DNA from: Anaerolineaceae bacterium
GTDB lineage: Bacteria > Chloroflexota > Anaerolineae > Anaerolineales > Anaerolineaceae
DNA: 64,000 bases
Direction: 5' to 3'
NCBI GenBank assembly: GCA_002702705.1
Contig: PABH01000069.1
Location: 62,001-126,000, forward strand
Shown here: one piece after another, positions 1-8,307 of the stretch
Numbering within the stretch: the first letter of the stretch is position 1
How the letters are laid out: each line of letters opens with the position of its first letter
Made by a program: the position numbers and the translations under genes
The notes under the pieces: generated by a model
Database searches by the model: none
What the model was told of the DNA's origin: nothing
Seen by the model: the letters and a program-made list of their open reading frames with translations, nothing else

Positions 1-55
1 TTGAATTGTACCGCTTTCCCGAAAATTAATCTGAAAAATTAATCGTTTTCCAGGT

Positions 56-84
56 TTGACTCTGGGTCATTAAAAGTGTCTAAT
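56..84 (+). promoter_or_regulatory. sigma-70-type promoter of the first lipoprotein gene
   Basis: TTGACT at 56-61 and TCTAAT at 79-84 are separated by 17 bases. They sit about 22 bases before the start codon of the lipoprotein gene at 106. No gene is visible in the first 105 bases. Confidence 0.5.
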
Positions 85-105
85 TAATAATGAAAGGAGC
101 GTGTA

Positions 106-1140
106 ATGATGGGACAAAAAACAGTTTTTAAAGGGCGTTTATTTATATTATTATTTGTTTTGATTGTTATATCAATCGCATGTAATTTGCCGGGAACCTC
201 TGAACAATTGGTCAAAGAAAAAAGTTTACAAGAAACCCAATCTGCCTTATCGGTACAGCAAACGGTATTGGCAATCAGCCAGGAGACAGAAGCTGCTCAA
301 CCGGAACCCACCATGCAAGCTCCTCAGTCTGAGGTGATTCAACCGACAGTAACCCCATTTCCAACCGTTACACCACAGCCCGAAAACACACAGGCACCTC
401 AACCAACCCCTACGCCGGATTTTGAAGCCTGGATGGATCAAGCAAAGATCTTGGTTTATGAGGATATGAAAGGTAATTTCTCTTTCTTACCTCGGGTGGA
501 TCAGGCATTGGATGCCTTGGGGCTCTCCAGCGGGAATGTTGTGCGGGTTGGTGATGCACAAGGAGACTTTCTGCGGGAGTTGAATACTGGTCGTGGATGG
601 GATCTTGTGATTGTTGCTGGTGAATCTCGCACGGCGCCGACTGGCGAGTTTTGGGAATCGATTGGAGACCTGGTGATTCAGGACGATGTGGCATTAATTG
701 CAGAGGTGTGGAATCTGGACTCTTATTATATCGGCAAGATTTCTCCGCTTCTTAATCGCTGCGGGATTACGGTTTTTCGGGATTGGGAACGAGATCCATT
801 CCGGTATGATATTTACGATTTTTCGATTTATTGGTTGGAACCCGAACATCCCGTTTTTACCCAACCGAATGTGGTTGAGCCTTTATTGGTCACTGATTTG
901 GTTTGGGATTGGGATATTGGTGATTTGATTAAGTTAAAAGGCGGCGATGCTCAAATTTTAGCCGGAACACAAAAGAAAGAACACTCTTCGTATGGATTGG
1001 TAACCACTTGTATGGAAGGCCGTGTCATTTGGCAAACTTTTTCCACACACGATTATCCGGCAGATGATACCATTTCCTTATGGCAGAATTATATTTTTAA
1101 TACCTTAAAAAATCGGTTCGAAAAAATCCAATCCCAATAA
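106..1140 (+). CDS. lipoprotein with glutamine-amidotransferase-like C-terminal region, unknown function
   Basis: The 344-residue product starts with a basic and hydrophobic signal ending in a lipobox (ISIAC, Cys at about 26), so it is predicted to be lipid-anchored on the outer face of the membrane. A Gln/Pro/Thr-rich linker runs to about residue 105. The remaining 240 residues alternate beta strands and helices: KILVYED, then GWDLVIVAGE, then EGRVIWQTFSTHD near the end. That order resembles class I glutamine-amidotransferase-like (ThuA/DUF4350-type) folds, but I see no clear catalytic Cys-His pair, so a sensing or binding role is as likely as catalysis. The start is the first of two adjacent ATG codons, preceded by AAAGGAG at 93-99. 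It is a single-gene unit with its own promoter and a strong terminator. Lipoprotein assignment is solid, the fold is tentative. Confidence 0.8.
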   Translation: MMGQKTVFKGRLFILLFVLIVISIACNLPGTSEQLVKEKSLQETQSALSVQQTVLAISQETEAAQPEPTMQAPQSEVIQPTVTPFPTVTPQPENTQAPQPTPTPDFEAWMDQAKILVYEDMKGNFSFLPRVDQALDALGLSSGNVVRVGDAQGDFLRELNTGRGWDLVIVAGESRTAPTGEFWESIGDLVIQDDVALIAEVWNLDSYYIGKISPLLNRCGITVFRDWERDPFRYDIYDFSIYWLEPEHPVFTQPNVVEPLLVTDLVWDWDIGDLIKLKGGDAQILAGTQKKEHSSYGLVTTCMEGRVIWQTFSTHDYPADDTISLWQNYIFNTLKNRFEKIQSQ

Positions 1141-1156
1141 TACAAAGATGGTTTAA

Positions 1157-1196
1157 ACACAAAAGAGAGCGGGTTCCCGTCCGCTCTCTTTTGTGT
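1157..1196. terminator. bidirectional terminator between the lipoprotein gene and hsp20
   Basis: A perfect 16-bp stem (1157-1172 with 1181-1196) encloses an 8-base loop. A- and T-runs lie inside the stem on both sides, so it can end transcripts from both convergent genes. Confidence 0.85.
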
Positions 1197-1231
1197 TGTT
1201 CTATTCAACCCAATCAAAAGGAGAGAAGTGA

Positions 1232-1654
1232 TTAGTTATTCGATATTTTAATTTTTCGTGGCCGTGCCAGTTCAGATTTTGGAACTTGCAGGGTTAAGAC
1301 ACCGTTTTGTAATTCTGCTTCGGTTTTATCTGCATCAACTGCACTTGGCAGGGTGATCACGCTGCGGAATTTTCCGCTGGGCCGTTCGGATAAGAGATAA
1401 TGATCTTCTTCATTTCGTTCGACCACAATTTCACCCTCAATGGTGACGGTATCCTCAATAATTTCGATGTTCAGGTTTTCTGCGCTTACACCGGGTAAAA
1501 AGGCACTGATCGTGAAACTTTCTTCCCGAGCAATCACATCAACCGGGAAAACAACCTGGTAATTTTGACCTGAAGCTTTCGATTCCAACATTTGTTCCCA
1601 CATGCGGCGTCGAGCCATTTGTTTGTGTTGTGGGGTCATATAATAAAGGGACAT
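1232..1654 (-). CDS. small heat-shock protein, Hsp20/alpha-crystallin family
   Basis: This 140-residue protein is an ATP-independent holdase that binds unfolding proteins in the cytoplasm as an oligomer. The alpha-crystallin domain covers roughly residues 38-132. It shows the hallmark NGVLTLQVPK segment (A-x-x-x-n-GVL motif) and ends with KIKI, the C-terminal I-x-I type tail used for oligomer contacts. The N-terminal arm is basic and Met/Gln-rich. Length is normal for the family. The start is supported by GGAGG in the leader just upstream on the minus strand. No CIRCE-like inverted repeat is visible in the 1655-1850 region, so heat control is not shown by the sequence. It is transcribed alone. 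Confidence 0.95.
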   Translation of the reverse strand: MSLYYMTPQHKQMARRRMWEQMLESKASGQNYQVVFPVDVIAREESFTISAFLPGVSAENLNIEIIEDTVTIEGEIVVERNEEDHYLLSERPSGKFRSVITLPSAVDADKTEAELQNGVLTLQVPKSELARPRKIKISNN

Positions 1655-1846
1655 TGTTTACCTCCGAAAAACGATTAATAAACTACGATTATTTTTTATA
1701 TTATTCAGATCACTTAGTTTCTGAATTATTCTAATCATAATCCCCGAATATATAAGAATTATTTGAGAAAAATTAATTTTGTATATGAAAGAAAAAAACC
1801 TTTAAAATTGGTTAACCAAGAAGTAATTAAAACACAGGAAAAAGTT

Positions 1847-1882
1847 AAAAAAGGTGGTGAAATATGTTTCACCACCTTTTTT
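1847..1882 (-). terminator. terminator of the secreted protease gene
   Basis: A 16-bp perfect stem (1847-1862 with 1867-1882) with a 4-base loop ends in T-runs on both strands. It lies 30 bases past the stop of the protease gene on the minus strand. Confidence 0.85.
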
Positions 1883-1911
1883 CTGTTAAGCTAAATTACT
1901 TATAGTAAGGC

Positions 1912-3615
1912 TTACGGTACGCCGATTTCCAACGATTCAAATTCCACATTAATCGGAACGACATTATAGGATGATGCAGAGATACCGATCATTCCCTCTT
2001 TAAAGGAGTTGTCTCTGACAGAGTTCGTCTGCACACCGTTGATCCAGAGTGTGATCGTATTTCCTTCACAAGAGATGGTGTACTCATTGTATTCCATTCC
2101 AGTGCGGATATTGTTCGAGCCGCCGCTGGTTAATAATTTGTAACCACCGTTATCCAGGCTGCCATCAAATCGTAATACATCATACAGACCATCACTACCA
2201 AAATTGACTTCGTACCACCCTTTGTTCTCATCATAACGACAAACTAAACTAACGGAGTTGGTGTTTTTCCCTCGGTTTTCTACCACAGCATGCAGGTAGA
2301 CATCCTCGTAAATGTATTCACCATAGATTAAGTAAGCATAGATATCCGTGTCGGTCAGATCAAATTTCATACGGCCTTGATCAAAATAAATATCAGTGTA
2401 ATTTTCATCACCGCTGGTCAGGAACCAGGTCCACCAATCAGAAAATTGATCAAATTCCTCAACGCGGAAGGGGTCGTTTGTTCCGGAAGAAGTCTGCTCA
2501 CCAGTGTTTTCATTAGAGGTCGCAACATCAGATAAGCCAGCATATCCTGTTACCTCTAACTCTTTGCTGTTGAGGGTGCCTTCCAGAATCTCGTCAGTAG
2601 CATAACGGTAGACCATCACCTTCAACGGGTCGGTCTCTTCATGACCACGAAGGATTTCACAGTAATCTTTCATGGTGCCGTCCATTGCGATCAGAATATC
2701 TTCCACTTCATGGATAATATCTCCTGGTTCAATGCCGACTTCATCAGCAATGCCACCGGTGGTAGTTGATTCCACCCAGATGCCAGGGTATTCGCCGTCA
2801 GGACCAAAAACAATGGCGCTTCCGGATAAGCCGAGTGAAGCCAGGTTCTGGCGGTCTTTTAATTTGTTTACGATGGGGATGGCCAGATCGGCGGGAATGG
2901 CAAATTGTTGATCGACAGAAGCACGGGACATGTAATTGACCCCAACTACCTTGCCATCAGAAGTGATAAGTGGTCCGCCTGAATTGCCACCGTTGATTTT
3001 TGCATCATGTCCGTAAATATAAGGTAATGATGACCAGTATGTTTGTCCATCAGCGTTTGTTTTGGAAATAATGCCTTTGGTTAAGTTGTATTCCGGTTCA
3101 ACCAGAGGAAAACCAGCCGCATAAACATCCAAACCGGTTTTGACAGGTTCGTTAAACCATTCGAGATAGGGGAAGTTATCACCTTCGACCTGGACTACTG
3201 CCAGATCGGCACATTCTGATGTGCCCAAAACACGGAGTGTTCGTGGTGCGGATTCGCCATTGATATACGCTTTCAAAAGTGCTGCGCCAGCAACGACATG
3301 GTTATTGGTTACACCAATACCCGATGAATCAATAAAAAATCCGGTGCCTCCCCATTCGGCATTTAAAATTTCACCCTCGTCAATATCGTTAATCGTGCCG
3401 GTACCAATAATTTGGAAAACTGCGCCTTGGACGTCATCGATATTGTTTACAGCACCTGACGATGGTTTTGGATTGGTGTCCTCAGTAGGGGATTCCACAT
3501 CGGGAGCTTGTGTGGCAGGGGCTGGCGGCGGTGTTTCAACTTGACTGGTTCCCAAATTGCAAGCCATTGCAGCGAGCATAAGAATAAAAACAGGTATTAA
3601 CAACTTACGATTCAT
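1912..3615 (-). CDS. lipoprotein trypsin-like (DegP/S1C) serine protease with PDZ and C-terminal jelly-roll domain
   Basis: The 567-residue protein has a signal with lipobox MAAMAC (Cys 19), then a Pro/Thr/Glu-rich linker to about residue 55. Residues 60-265 form a trypsin-like domain with all three catalytic residues in place: His in TNNHVVAGA, Asp in ECADLAVVQ and Ser in INGGNSGGPLI. A PDZ-like segment follows (about 275-355, with EVGIEPGDIIHEVEDI). The last 185 residues form a beta-rich domain of LamG/DUF1080-like type, and the closing part (TLWINGVQTNSV) matches the end of the lipoprotein at 9470-10294. The expected job is extracytoplasmic protein quality control or secreted-protein processing. 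It is a single-gene unit with its own promoter and terminator. Confidence 0.9.
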   Translation of the reverse strand: MNRKLLIPVFILMLAAMACNLGTSQVETPPPAPATQAPDVESPTEDTNPKPSSGAVNNIDDVQGAVFQIIGTGTINDIDEGEILNAEWGGTGFFIDSSGIGVTNNHVVAGAALLKAYINGESAPRTLRVLGTSECADLAVVQVEGDNFPYLEWFNEPVKTGLDVYAAGFPLVEPEYNLTKGIISKTNADGQTYWSSLPYIYGHDAKINGGNSGGPLITSDGKVVGVNYMSRASVDQQFAIPADLAIPIVNKLKDRQNLASLGLSGSAIVFGPDGEYPGIWVESTTTGGIADEVGIEPGDIIHEVEDILIAMDGTMKDYCEILRGHEETDPLKVMVYRYATDEILEGTLNSKELEVTGYAGLSDVATSNENTGEQTSSGTNDPFRVEEFDQFSDWWTWFLTSGDENYTDIYFDQGRMKFDLTDTDIYAYLIYGEYIYEDVYLHAVVENRGKNTNSVSLVCRYDENKGWYEVNFGSDGLYDVLRFDGSLDNGGYKLLTSGGSNNIRTGMEYNEYTISCEGNTITLWINGVQTNSVRDNSFKEGMIGISASSYNVVPINVEFESLEIGVP

Positions 3616-3710
3616 TTTTCCTCCAATAAAAGATGGGTTAAATTTAATTCTTTTGGAAAAAATGGGTAGAAAGAAATTCTACTCAAAGGAACATTTATTA
3701 CCGTATTCTA

Positions 3711-3738
3711 ATTTTATGGAATAGATTCTAAAAGTCAA
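3711..3738 (-). promoter_or_regulatory. sigma-70-type promoter of the secreted protease gene
   Basis: On the minus strand TTGACT (3738-3733) and TAAAAT (3716-3711) are 16 bases apart. They lie about 95 bases before the protease start. The rest of the 3616-4007 interval is AT-rich; an extended -10 (TGG then TATGAT, near 3975-3987) may serve the gene at 4008. Confidence 0.5.
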
Positions 3739-4007
3739 GATAATTGCTCTGGGTAAACTCTATACCAAAAAGGTAAAAATTATCTGATAGAGAAGTTAAT
3801 AAAAAAACCAAAAATAGAGCGTAGGATAAGTTAAACAACGAGTATTTTCCCTAAAAATCTGTATAATGGTAATTATATGGTTGAACTTTTGTAAGGTCTT
3901 CTTATATGGTGTTAACGTTCTGTTTATGGAAAATTTAGTGAAACCCTTTAAAATGAAGAATAGAAACGGTTTTTTGTGGTATGATAGCCGGGTTGGAGTA
4001 AATAACT

Positions 4008-4379
4008 ATGGACGATAGAATAACAATTATTGAAGGCCCGCCCCCAGACTTTGAATATATCGATGATGGTTGGGCATTAGGATTAAATGAAGGACCGGCT
4101 TTGTACGATTTAGCCTTAACCCGCTTGCGCACCTTTAACGGGCCAGCGCTGGTTGAGCGATGTTATCGTGCCTGGCGGCGAAAAGACACTATCTTTTTAC
4201 ATTACCGGAATGATTTTGGTTTGGAAGAAAAAGTGCCGATTATGGCGGCCCGAACCCTGGATTCCGGTGAAGGCCAGGTACTTTATTTGTGGATTCGGCG
4301 AAAAGCTGGTGAAATTGAATATGATTTTGATTTTGATATAGATGATGATGAAGATGAACCACCGATGATGGATAACTAA
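4008..4379 (+). CDS. small acidic-tailed conserved-looking protein, function unknown
   Basis: I do not recognise this 123-residue protein. It is soluble, without signal or membrane segment. The body (residues 1-105) contains several Trp/Arg-rich stretches such as CYRAWRRKDT and LYLWIRRK, followed by a very acidic tail (DFDFDIDDDEDE). Base composition matches its neighbours and a strong terminator follows the stop directly, so it is very likely a real single gene. A basic body with an acidic tail would fit nucleic-acid or protein binding, but that is inference only. Confidence 0.75.
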   Translation: MDDRITIIEGPPPDFEYIDDGWALGLNEGPALYDLALTRLRTFNGPALVERCYRAWRRKDTIFLHYRNDFGLEEKVPIMAARTLDSGEGQVLYLWIRRKAGEIEYDFDFDIDDDEDEPPMMDN

Positions 4380-4478
4380 AAAGACGCCCGAAAGGGCGTC
4401 TTTTTTTGCCTGTTTGATTTTTCTAATGCTATATTAAGCGATAAACGCCTAGGTGAGGGGGGCACCCAAGCGTTTATC
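4378..4478 (-). ncRNA. predicted ~100-nt small RNA with C6-loop hairpin
   Basis: On the minus strand TTGCAT (4513-4508) and a perfect TATAAT (4491-4486) are 16 bases apart. Transcription would start near 4478, exactly where a hairpin begins. Its outer 9-bp stem (4478-4470 with 4448-4440) and inner GGTG/CACC stem present a loop of six C plus U. About 30 unpaired bases follow, then the terminator at 4400-4383 with a U-tract. No reading frame of useful length lies inside. The C-rich loop could pair with Shine-Dalgarno regions. Promoter, structure and terminator are seen; expression and targets are inference. Confidence 0.6.
4383..4407 (+). terminator. terminator (usable in both directions)
   Basis: GACGCCC and GGGCGTC form a 7-bp stem with a GAAA loop (4383-4400), followed by seven T. 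Five A on the other side make it also an efficient terminator for the minus-strand small RNA next to it. Confidence 0.9.
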
Positions 4479-4621
4479 ATTTATTATTATACCTATTTTT
4501 AAAAAAAATGCAAGGACAATTTTTGAAAAATTGATTAGAAATATATTAACATTTTTGTTAGCAATTAATTTATTCAGTACGCCAAGCGTTGTGCTTTGAT
4601 ATACTCCGGAAGCCAAATTTT

Positions 4622-5560
4622 TTATAGGTGATTTGATTTGATGGCATACCAATAATCGTGGAGGGATTCAAGGTTATTGGAAGGGATGTTTTTCGGGACA
4701 GACTTACAAAACCAGGTCAGGTTGCAATAACGGTGCAAGAGCAGCCAGGACATGATGCGACGGCTAAACGATGGGGTTAATTTTTCGGGTTTGTATCCAT
4801 ATCCCAGCATAAACTGCCGGAAAAGGTGCGGATCACCTGGACAGATAAATACCCCAACAGCAGCAAAATCATATTCACGGTGTCCGAGCATGGCAGGTTC
4901 AAAATCGATTAATCCGGTAATGCTCCATTTATCTCCGGTCTGTTCCACAAAGATATGTTCCAGCATTAATTCCGTATGAAGCGGTACGATATCTTCAGAA
5001 TTTGATAGATCCGAGCTATGAATATTTACCCATTTGATGATTTGATCTATTAGTTCCATGTTTACACCAAAGTTGGTATGATTTTTAACCAAGTTTTCTT
5101 TTTGGTCACGAATGAATGGAGACCAGGGATGGGTGGTATTTGTAAATCGATTTTTTGGTAGATGATGATATTCTTTTACAATCGTCCCGAGTTGGTATAA
5201 CAATTCAGATTTTTGAGCATACGAAATTGTTTCCCATACCTTATTTAAGGGAACACCTTCGAGTTTTTGCATGATCAAATAGGGCAAGTTTTCTTCATAA
5301 TCGGATAGGATCAATTTTGGCGTTTTAATTGGCAATTTCCCAAATAACTGCTGTAAAAACAAAACTTCATTTTGGAAAAATAGTTCATCATCCGGGTTGA
5401 ATATTTTTAACACAAGGCTGTCATTTAACAAAAACACCAATTGTGAACCTTCTAATATCCGGACAAGACTAGCGGATAGGTTGTGTTTTTCTGTTATTTT
5501 TTTCGCGATTGTTTCTGCGGCTTCTGCGTTTTTCGTGAGTGATAAAAAAGATAAGTTCAT
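4622..5560 (-). CDS. APH-like small-molecule kinase with altered catalytic motif
   Basis: The 312-residue protein has the layout of the aminoglycoside phosphotransferase/choline kinase fold. An N-lobe with LVLKIF (nucleotide-binding Lys region) comes first, then the hinge YLIMQKLEG (94-102), the catalytic-loop region around residues 193-204, and the metal-site IDFEPAMLGHREYD (218-231). The usual HxDxxxxN catalytic loop reads H-T-E-L-M-L-E-H (195-202): the catalytic Asp is Glu and the metal-binding Asn is His. It may therefore be a weak or non-phosphorylating relative. The substrate is unknown and antibiotic resistance should not be assumed. It starts 7 bases after the stop of the DinB-like gene, so the two are probably one transcript. 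Confidence 0.8.
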   Translation of the reverse strand: MNLSFLSLTKNAEAAETIAKKITEKHNLSASLVRILEGSQLVFLLNDSLVLKIFNPDDELFFQNEVLFLQQLFGKLPIKTPKLILSDYEENLPYLIMQKLEGVPLNKVWETISYAQKSELLYQLGTIVKEYHHLPKNRFTNTTHPWSPFIRDQKENLVKNHTNFGVNMELIDQIIKWVNIHSSDLSNSEDIVPLHTELMLEHIFVEQTGDKWSITGLIDFEPAMLGHREYDFAAVGVFICPGDPHLFRQFMLGYGYKPEKLTPSFSRRIMSWLLLHRYCNLTWFCKSVPKNIPSNNLESLHDYWYAIKSNHL

Positions 5561-5567
5561 GATTTCA

Positions 5568-6248
5568 CTATTTTTTATGTTTGAGTTGGTAAATCTCGTT
5601 TAGATGAACCAGGTTATGGCGAGTTGCTGGCATTAACAATAGCCCGGCAGTTGTTCGTTTTCGCCAGTAATCGATCAAAGATTGGGCTTCTTTACGAACA
5701 CAGCCATTGGAAAGTAAGCTTGATGAACGATCTGGCTGTACTTTTTGCTTCAGATCTTCGGGGGTTAGGTTTTTAATAATGGTCCTGGTTTGCAAAGCGA
5801 CCATTTGACGATAAGTTCGTAAGGCTGATAAATCTATGGTTTCACTTAATACAATAATCTGGTTCGGAGGCATATTATTGCCTGTATCTGTAAAAGGAAA
5901 ATTAAATTTCTCTTTCCACTGTTGTTTTTCAAAAATAGTTGGTGTTCCTGCAACCAATGTATTCATGGTGCAGTCTTCAATTCGCGCCATATGCCAGAGA
6001 TTCCATGCGATTGAATGTTCCTGATTTGCCGGGATATGCCGGAACGTTTTTTCGTCTAAATTGTCGAGCAGGAGGTCTTCCAGAGAGTTCAATGGTGAAT
6101 CTTGGGTGATCTGGCTGCTGTGTAGACGGGCATGCTGGGTTAGACATGCCTGAATTGATGTGGAATAGTCAGTTGGTTTCGTGAGTAAATCACGTAATTG
6201 AGTCTGAAATTGACTGGTTTCTTTGCGAAGCTGGGTAAAACGATCCAT
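5568..6248 (-). CDS. DinB-like (DinB_2 / YfiT fold) protein
   Basis: This 226-residue helical protein shows the DinB-superfamily signature SIAWNLWHMARIEDC near residue 90 and ends with MPATRHNLVHLNEI. His residues in these two segments would form the usual divalent-metal site of the four-helix bundle. Members of the family act as metal-dependent thiol transferases or dehydratases, or have no known function. Nothing here tells which. AAGGGC precedes the ATG. It is the first gene of a two-gene unit with the APH-like kinase downstream. Confidence 0.8.
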   Translation of the reverse strand: MDRFTQLRKETSQFQTQLRDLLTKPTDYSTSIQACLTQHARLHSSQITQDSPLNSLEDLLLDNLDEKTFRHIPANQEHSIAWNLWHMARIEDCTMNTLVAGTPTIFEKQQWKEKFNFPFTDTGNNMPPNQIIVLSETIDLSALRTYRQMVALQTRTIIKNLTPEDLKQKVQPDRSSSLLSNGCVRKEAQSLIDYWRKRTTAGLLLMPATRHNLVHLNEIYQLKHKK

Positions 6249-6320
6249 CGATTGCCCTTAAATTTGTGGGATTTATGTTCTATATTTGTATTATAGGGTA
6301 TATCTAAGCTAGTGGCAATA

Positions 6321-6359
6321 AAAAACCCCTGAATTGGCTATTCATAGCCAATTCAGGGG
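6321..6359 (-). terminator. terminator of the TipA-type regulator gene
   Basis: A perfect 15-bp stem (6326-6340 with 6345-6359) with a 4-base loop is followed on the minus strand by a run of six T (plus-strand A at 6320-6325). Confidence 0.85.
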
Positions 6360-6382
6360 GGAATATATTTACAATGTAATTT

Positions 6383-7129
6383 TTATGATTTATTTTGCTC
6401 ACAGTAAATATATACAGCTTGTTTGACAAAGGCAGCACCGCCTTCACGAATCTTCTCGTAATTGGCTGCAAACCGGGGATCGGCTTCCCACATATCAGCC
6501 AAACCGCGCATAAAGGTCACATCACAACTGTAGAAATAGTCGTTGATTAAGGCGTGGTATTCCGCCACAGCTGTCTGAATTTCAGGATCATCCGGTTTAT
6601 TGGTGTCTTTCCCTACCATACGTACTGTGATTTCGCCACTTTTAACTTTGATGGTTTCTTTTTCCTGTTTGGAATAGCTGCCCCATTTGCGCTGGGATTC
6701 AGCGTATTGTCGGGTATTACCCCAGCGCTGTTGTGCTTCTTCGGCATATTGGTTCTCATCGAACCCTTCAAAATAATCTTTTTCGCTCATGATCCATTCT
6801 CCTTTGAATGATGCGATGGTTTCATCGATTGTCTCAATCAGGGTTTTAACTCGTTCAGCACGTTGTTTCAGTGCGTCACGGTGTTGTTGGAGGGCTTCCA
6901 CCAGATCATAATCCGGCCGGTCGATTATATTCCGGATATCCTTCAACGGTACATCCAATTCCCTGAAAAATAAGATCTGCTGCAACCGCAGCAGGTTTTC
7001 CCGATTGTAATAACGATACCCATTTTGTCCGATCTGAGCGGGGGTTAATAAACCTAACTGATCATAATACCGCAGGGTGCGTGTGGTTACCTTCGAGAGT
7101 TTTGCAAGTTCGTTAATGGTATAAATCAT
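6383..7129 (-). CDS. MerR-family transcription activator with TipAS effector domain
   Basis: The N-terminal 70 residues are a MerR winged helix with the classic TRTLRYYDQLGLLTP segment and a second wing YRYYNRENLLRLQQI. A coiled-coil dimer helix follows (about 75-112). The C-terminal half (EGFDENQYAEEAQQRWG to the end) is a TipAS domain, which in TipA binds thiopeptide or other amphipathic drugs. The start chosen (ATG at 7129) has AAAGGTGA just upstream; a longer frame adds ten residues with no such signal. The promoter at 7151-7181 has the 19-bp spacer and internal dyad expected for autoregulation by a MerR protein. The drug exporter immediately upstream (7483-9214, same strand) is a plausible target. 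Confidence 0.92.
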   Translation of the reverse strand: MIYTINELAKLSKVTTRTLRYYDQLGLLTPAQIGQNGYRYYNRENLLRLQQILFFRELDVPLKDIRNIIDRPDYDLVEALQQHRDALKQRAERVKTLIETIDETIASFKGEWIMSEKDYFEGFDENQYAEEAQQRWGNTRQYAESQRKWGSYSKQEKETIKVKSGEITVRMVGKDTNKPDDPEIQTAVAEYHALINDYFYSCDVTFMRGLADMWEADPRFAANYEKIREGGAAFVKQAVYIYCEQNKS

Positions 7130-7150
7130 GACTTCACCTTTACAGACATT

Positions 7151-7181
7151 ATGATACACCTTAACGTAACGTCAATGTCAA
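7151..7181 (-). promoter_or_regulatory. MerR-type promoter with 19-bp spacer and operator dyad
   Basis: On the minus strand TTGACA (7181-7176) and TATCAT (7156-7151) are 19 bases apart, too long for free sigma-70 polymerase but normal for MerR-activated promoters. The spacer contains a near-perfect 15-bp dyad (7161-7175; TTGACGT, one base, ACGTTAA). It lies about 22 bases before the TipA-type regulator gene, implying autoregulation. Confidence 0.75.
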
Positions 7182-7482
7182 GGATTTGGAAAAATGAAAT
7201 GACAGGGAAAAACACAGATTGAGCGAAACCAGGAAAACAGATCTGTTGTTTTTGCAATTTGAGCTCAAATCTCTCAGCAATGGGGAAACTATAGCCCAAC
7301 AAGAATCTTTGTAATGCACACAGAATTACAGAATCACAGAGAAAAACGGGAAAAGATCGGCAAGGATTGGACAACCGATCGTACGTTTACGTGATAAGGC
7401 TTTTGAAAAAAGCGACCTGATGCCCACTGGCCATATCATTTATTGTGGGACTGCCTATGGTCAGTTAGGAAAAGAGTCGATC
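7182..7482. other. intergenic interval, no gene seen
   Basis: About 300 bases between the exporter permease gene and the TipA-type regulator promoter. I see no convincing reading frame with a ribosome site, no strong hairpin and no terminator. The upstream half of the MerR promoter borders it. Confidence 0.5.
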
Positions 7483-8307
7483 TTAAACGTCTGATACCTG
7501 CGCTCGCTGCCAGGGCCAGGCGTGTACGGTGATATTCCGCCGTTGAAATGCCAGGATTGCTAAAAGAAGAAAAACAACCGCCACACCCAAAAGTGTCCAT
7601 AGATCAGCAGGGTTCACACCTTCTTTAAAAATGGTTGGGGTTGTATCCAGATACGTGAACAAAAAGAACGGTTTCAGGTTTTCCAGGGAATCGACCAAAT
7701 CAACCAGGTTTCTTCCAAAAAAACTGGCTACAAAAAAAACGGTTGCAATTGCAGCAGCCGGACGTTTATGGGGTAAATAAGCCCCTAAAAATAAACCGAA
7801 CATACTGAAAGCCATGGTGATCGGCCAGCCATTTAAAACAGCAGCAAATAACTGCGTTGGTGTCACATCAACTTCAGTTGTTGTTTTAATATACTTGAGG
7901 ACTTGGGCATTGCCGAACCCTGCGATTAACAAAATGAGAAAAACGACCACAGCGATTGCAAATGCTTTGACCAAAACAATTTGCCAGCGCCGGATGGGCA
8001 TCGCTACAATCATTTCCAGGTTGCCGTTATCCTCTTCCCCAGCCAGGGTTTGGGTGCTGGTGATGATGGCGTATATACCTAACAGCAGCGGCAAAAATTG
8101 TAAAACAACAGAGGAGATAAAGCCCGCAAAGGACTGCATGTCCAACCCCATTGCCCGATAAATTGCGAGATCAGAAAGATTCCCCATTTGGGCAGATACT
8201 TCGGGAAAAACCGTGATATATAAAGCGCCAAAAAGAATCAATCCAATGCCCCAGCCTATGGTTGCCGTAACGCGGGATAATAGTTCATGTTTTAATAAAT
8301 TAAGCAT
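7483..8307 (-). CDS. ABC-2 type transporter permease
   Basis: The 274-residue membrane protein has about six hydrophobic helices and a soluble loop with GEEDNGNLEMIVAMPIRRWQ, typical of ABC-2 exporter permeases (coupling-helix region). It pairs with the ATPase encoded just upstream. The start at 8307 is chosen because it overlaps the ATPase stop by eight bases and follows a GGGG stretch; a longer frame would begin inside the ATPase gene with no ribosome site. The substrate is unknown. The nearby TipA-type regulator suggests a drug or lantibiotic-like compound. Confidence 0.9.
   Translation of the reverse strand: MLNLLKHELLSRVTATIGWGIGLILFGALYITVFPEVSAQMGNLSDLAIYRAMGLDMQSFAGFISSVVLQFLPLLLGIYAIITSTQTLAGEEDNGNLEMIVAMPIRRWQIVLVKAFAIAVVVFLILLIAGFGNAQVLKYIKTTTEVDVTPTQLFAAVLNGWPITMAFSMFGLFLGAYLPHKRPAAAIATVFFVASFFGRNLVDLVDSLENLKPFFLFTYLDTTPTIFKEGVNPADLWTLLGVAVVFLLLAILAFQRRNITVHAWPWQRAQVSDV

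Noticed and set aside
4622-5560. Antibiotic resistance by an aminoglycoside phosphotransferase
   Set aside because: Only the general APH fold is visible and the catalytic Asp and Asn are replaced, so a resistance claim is not supported.
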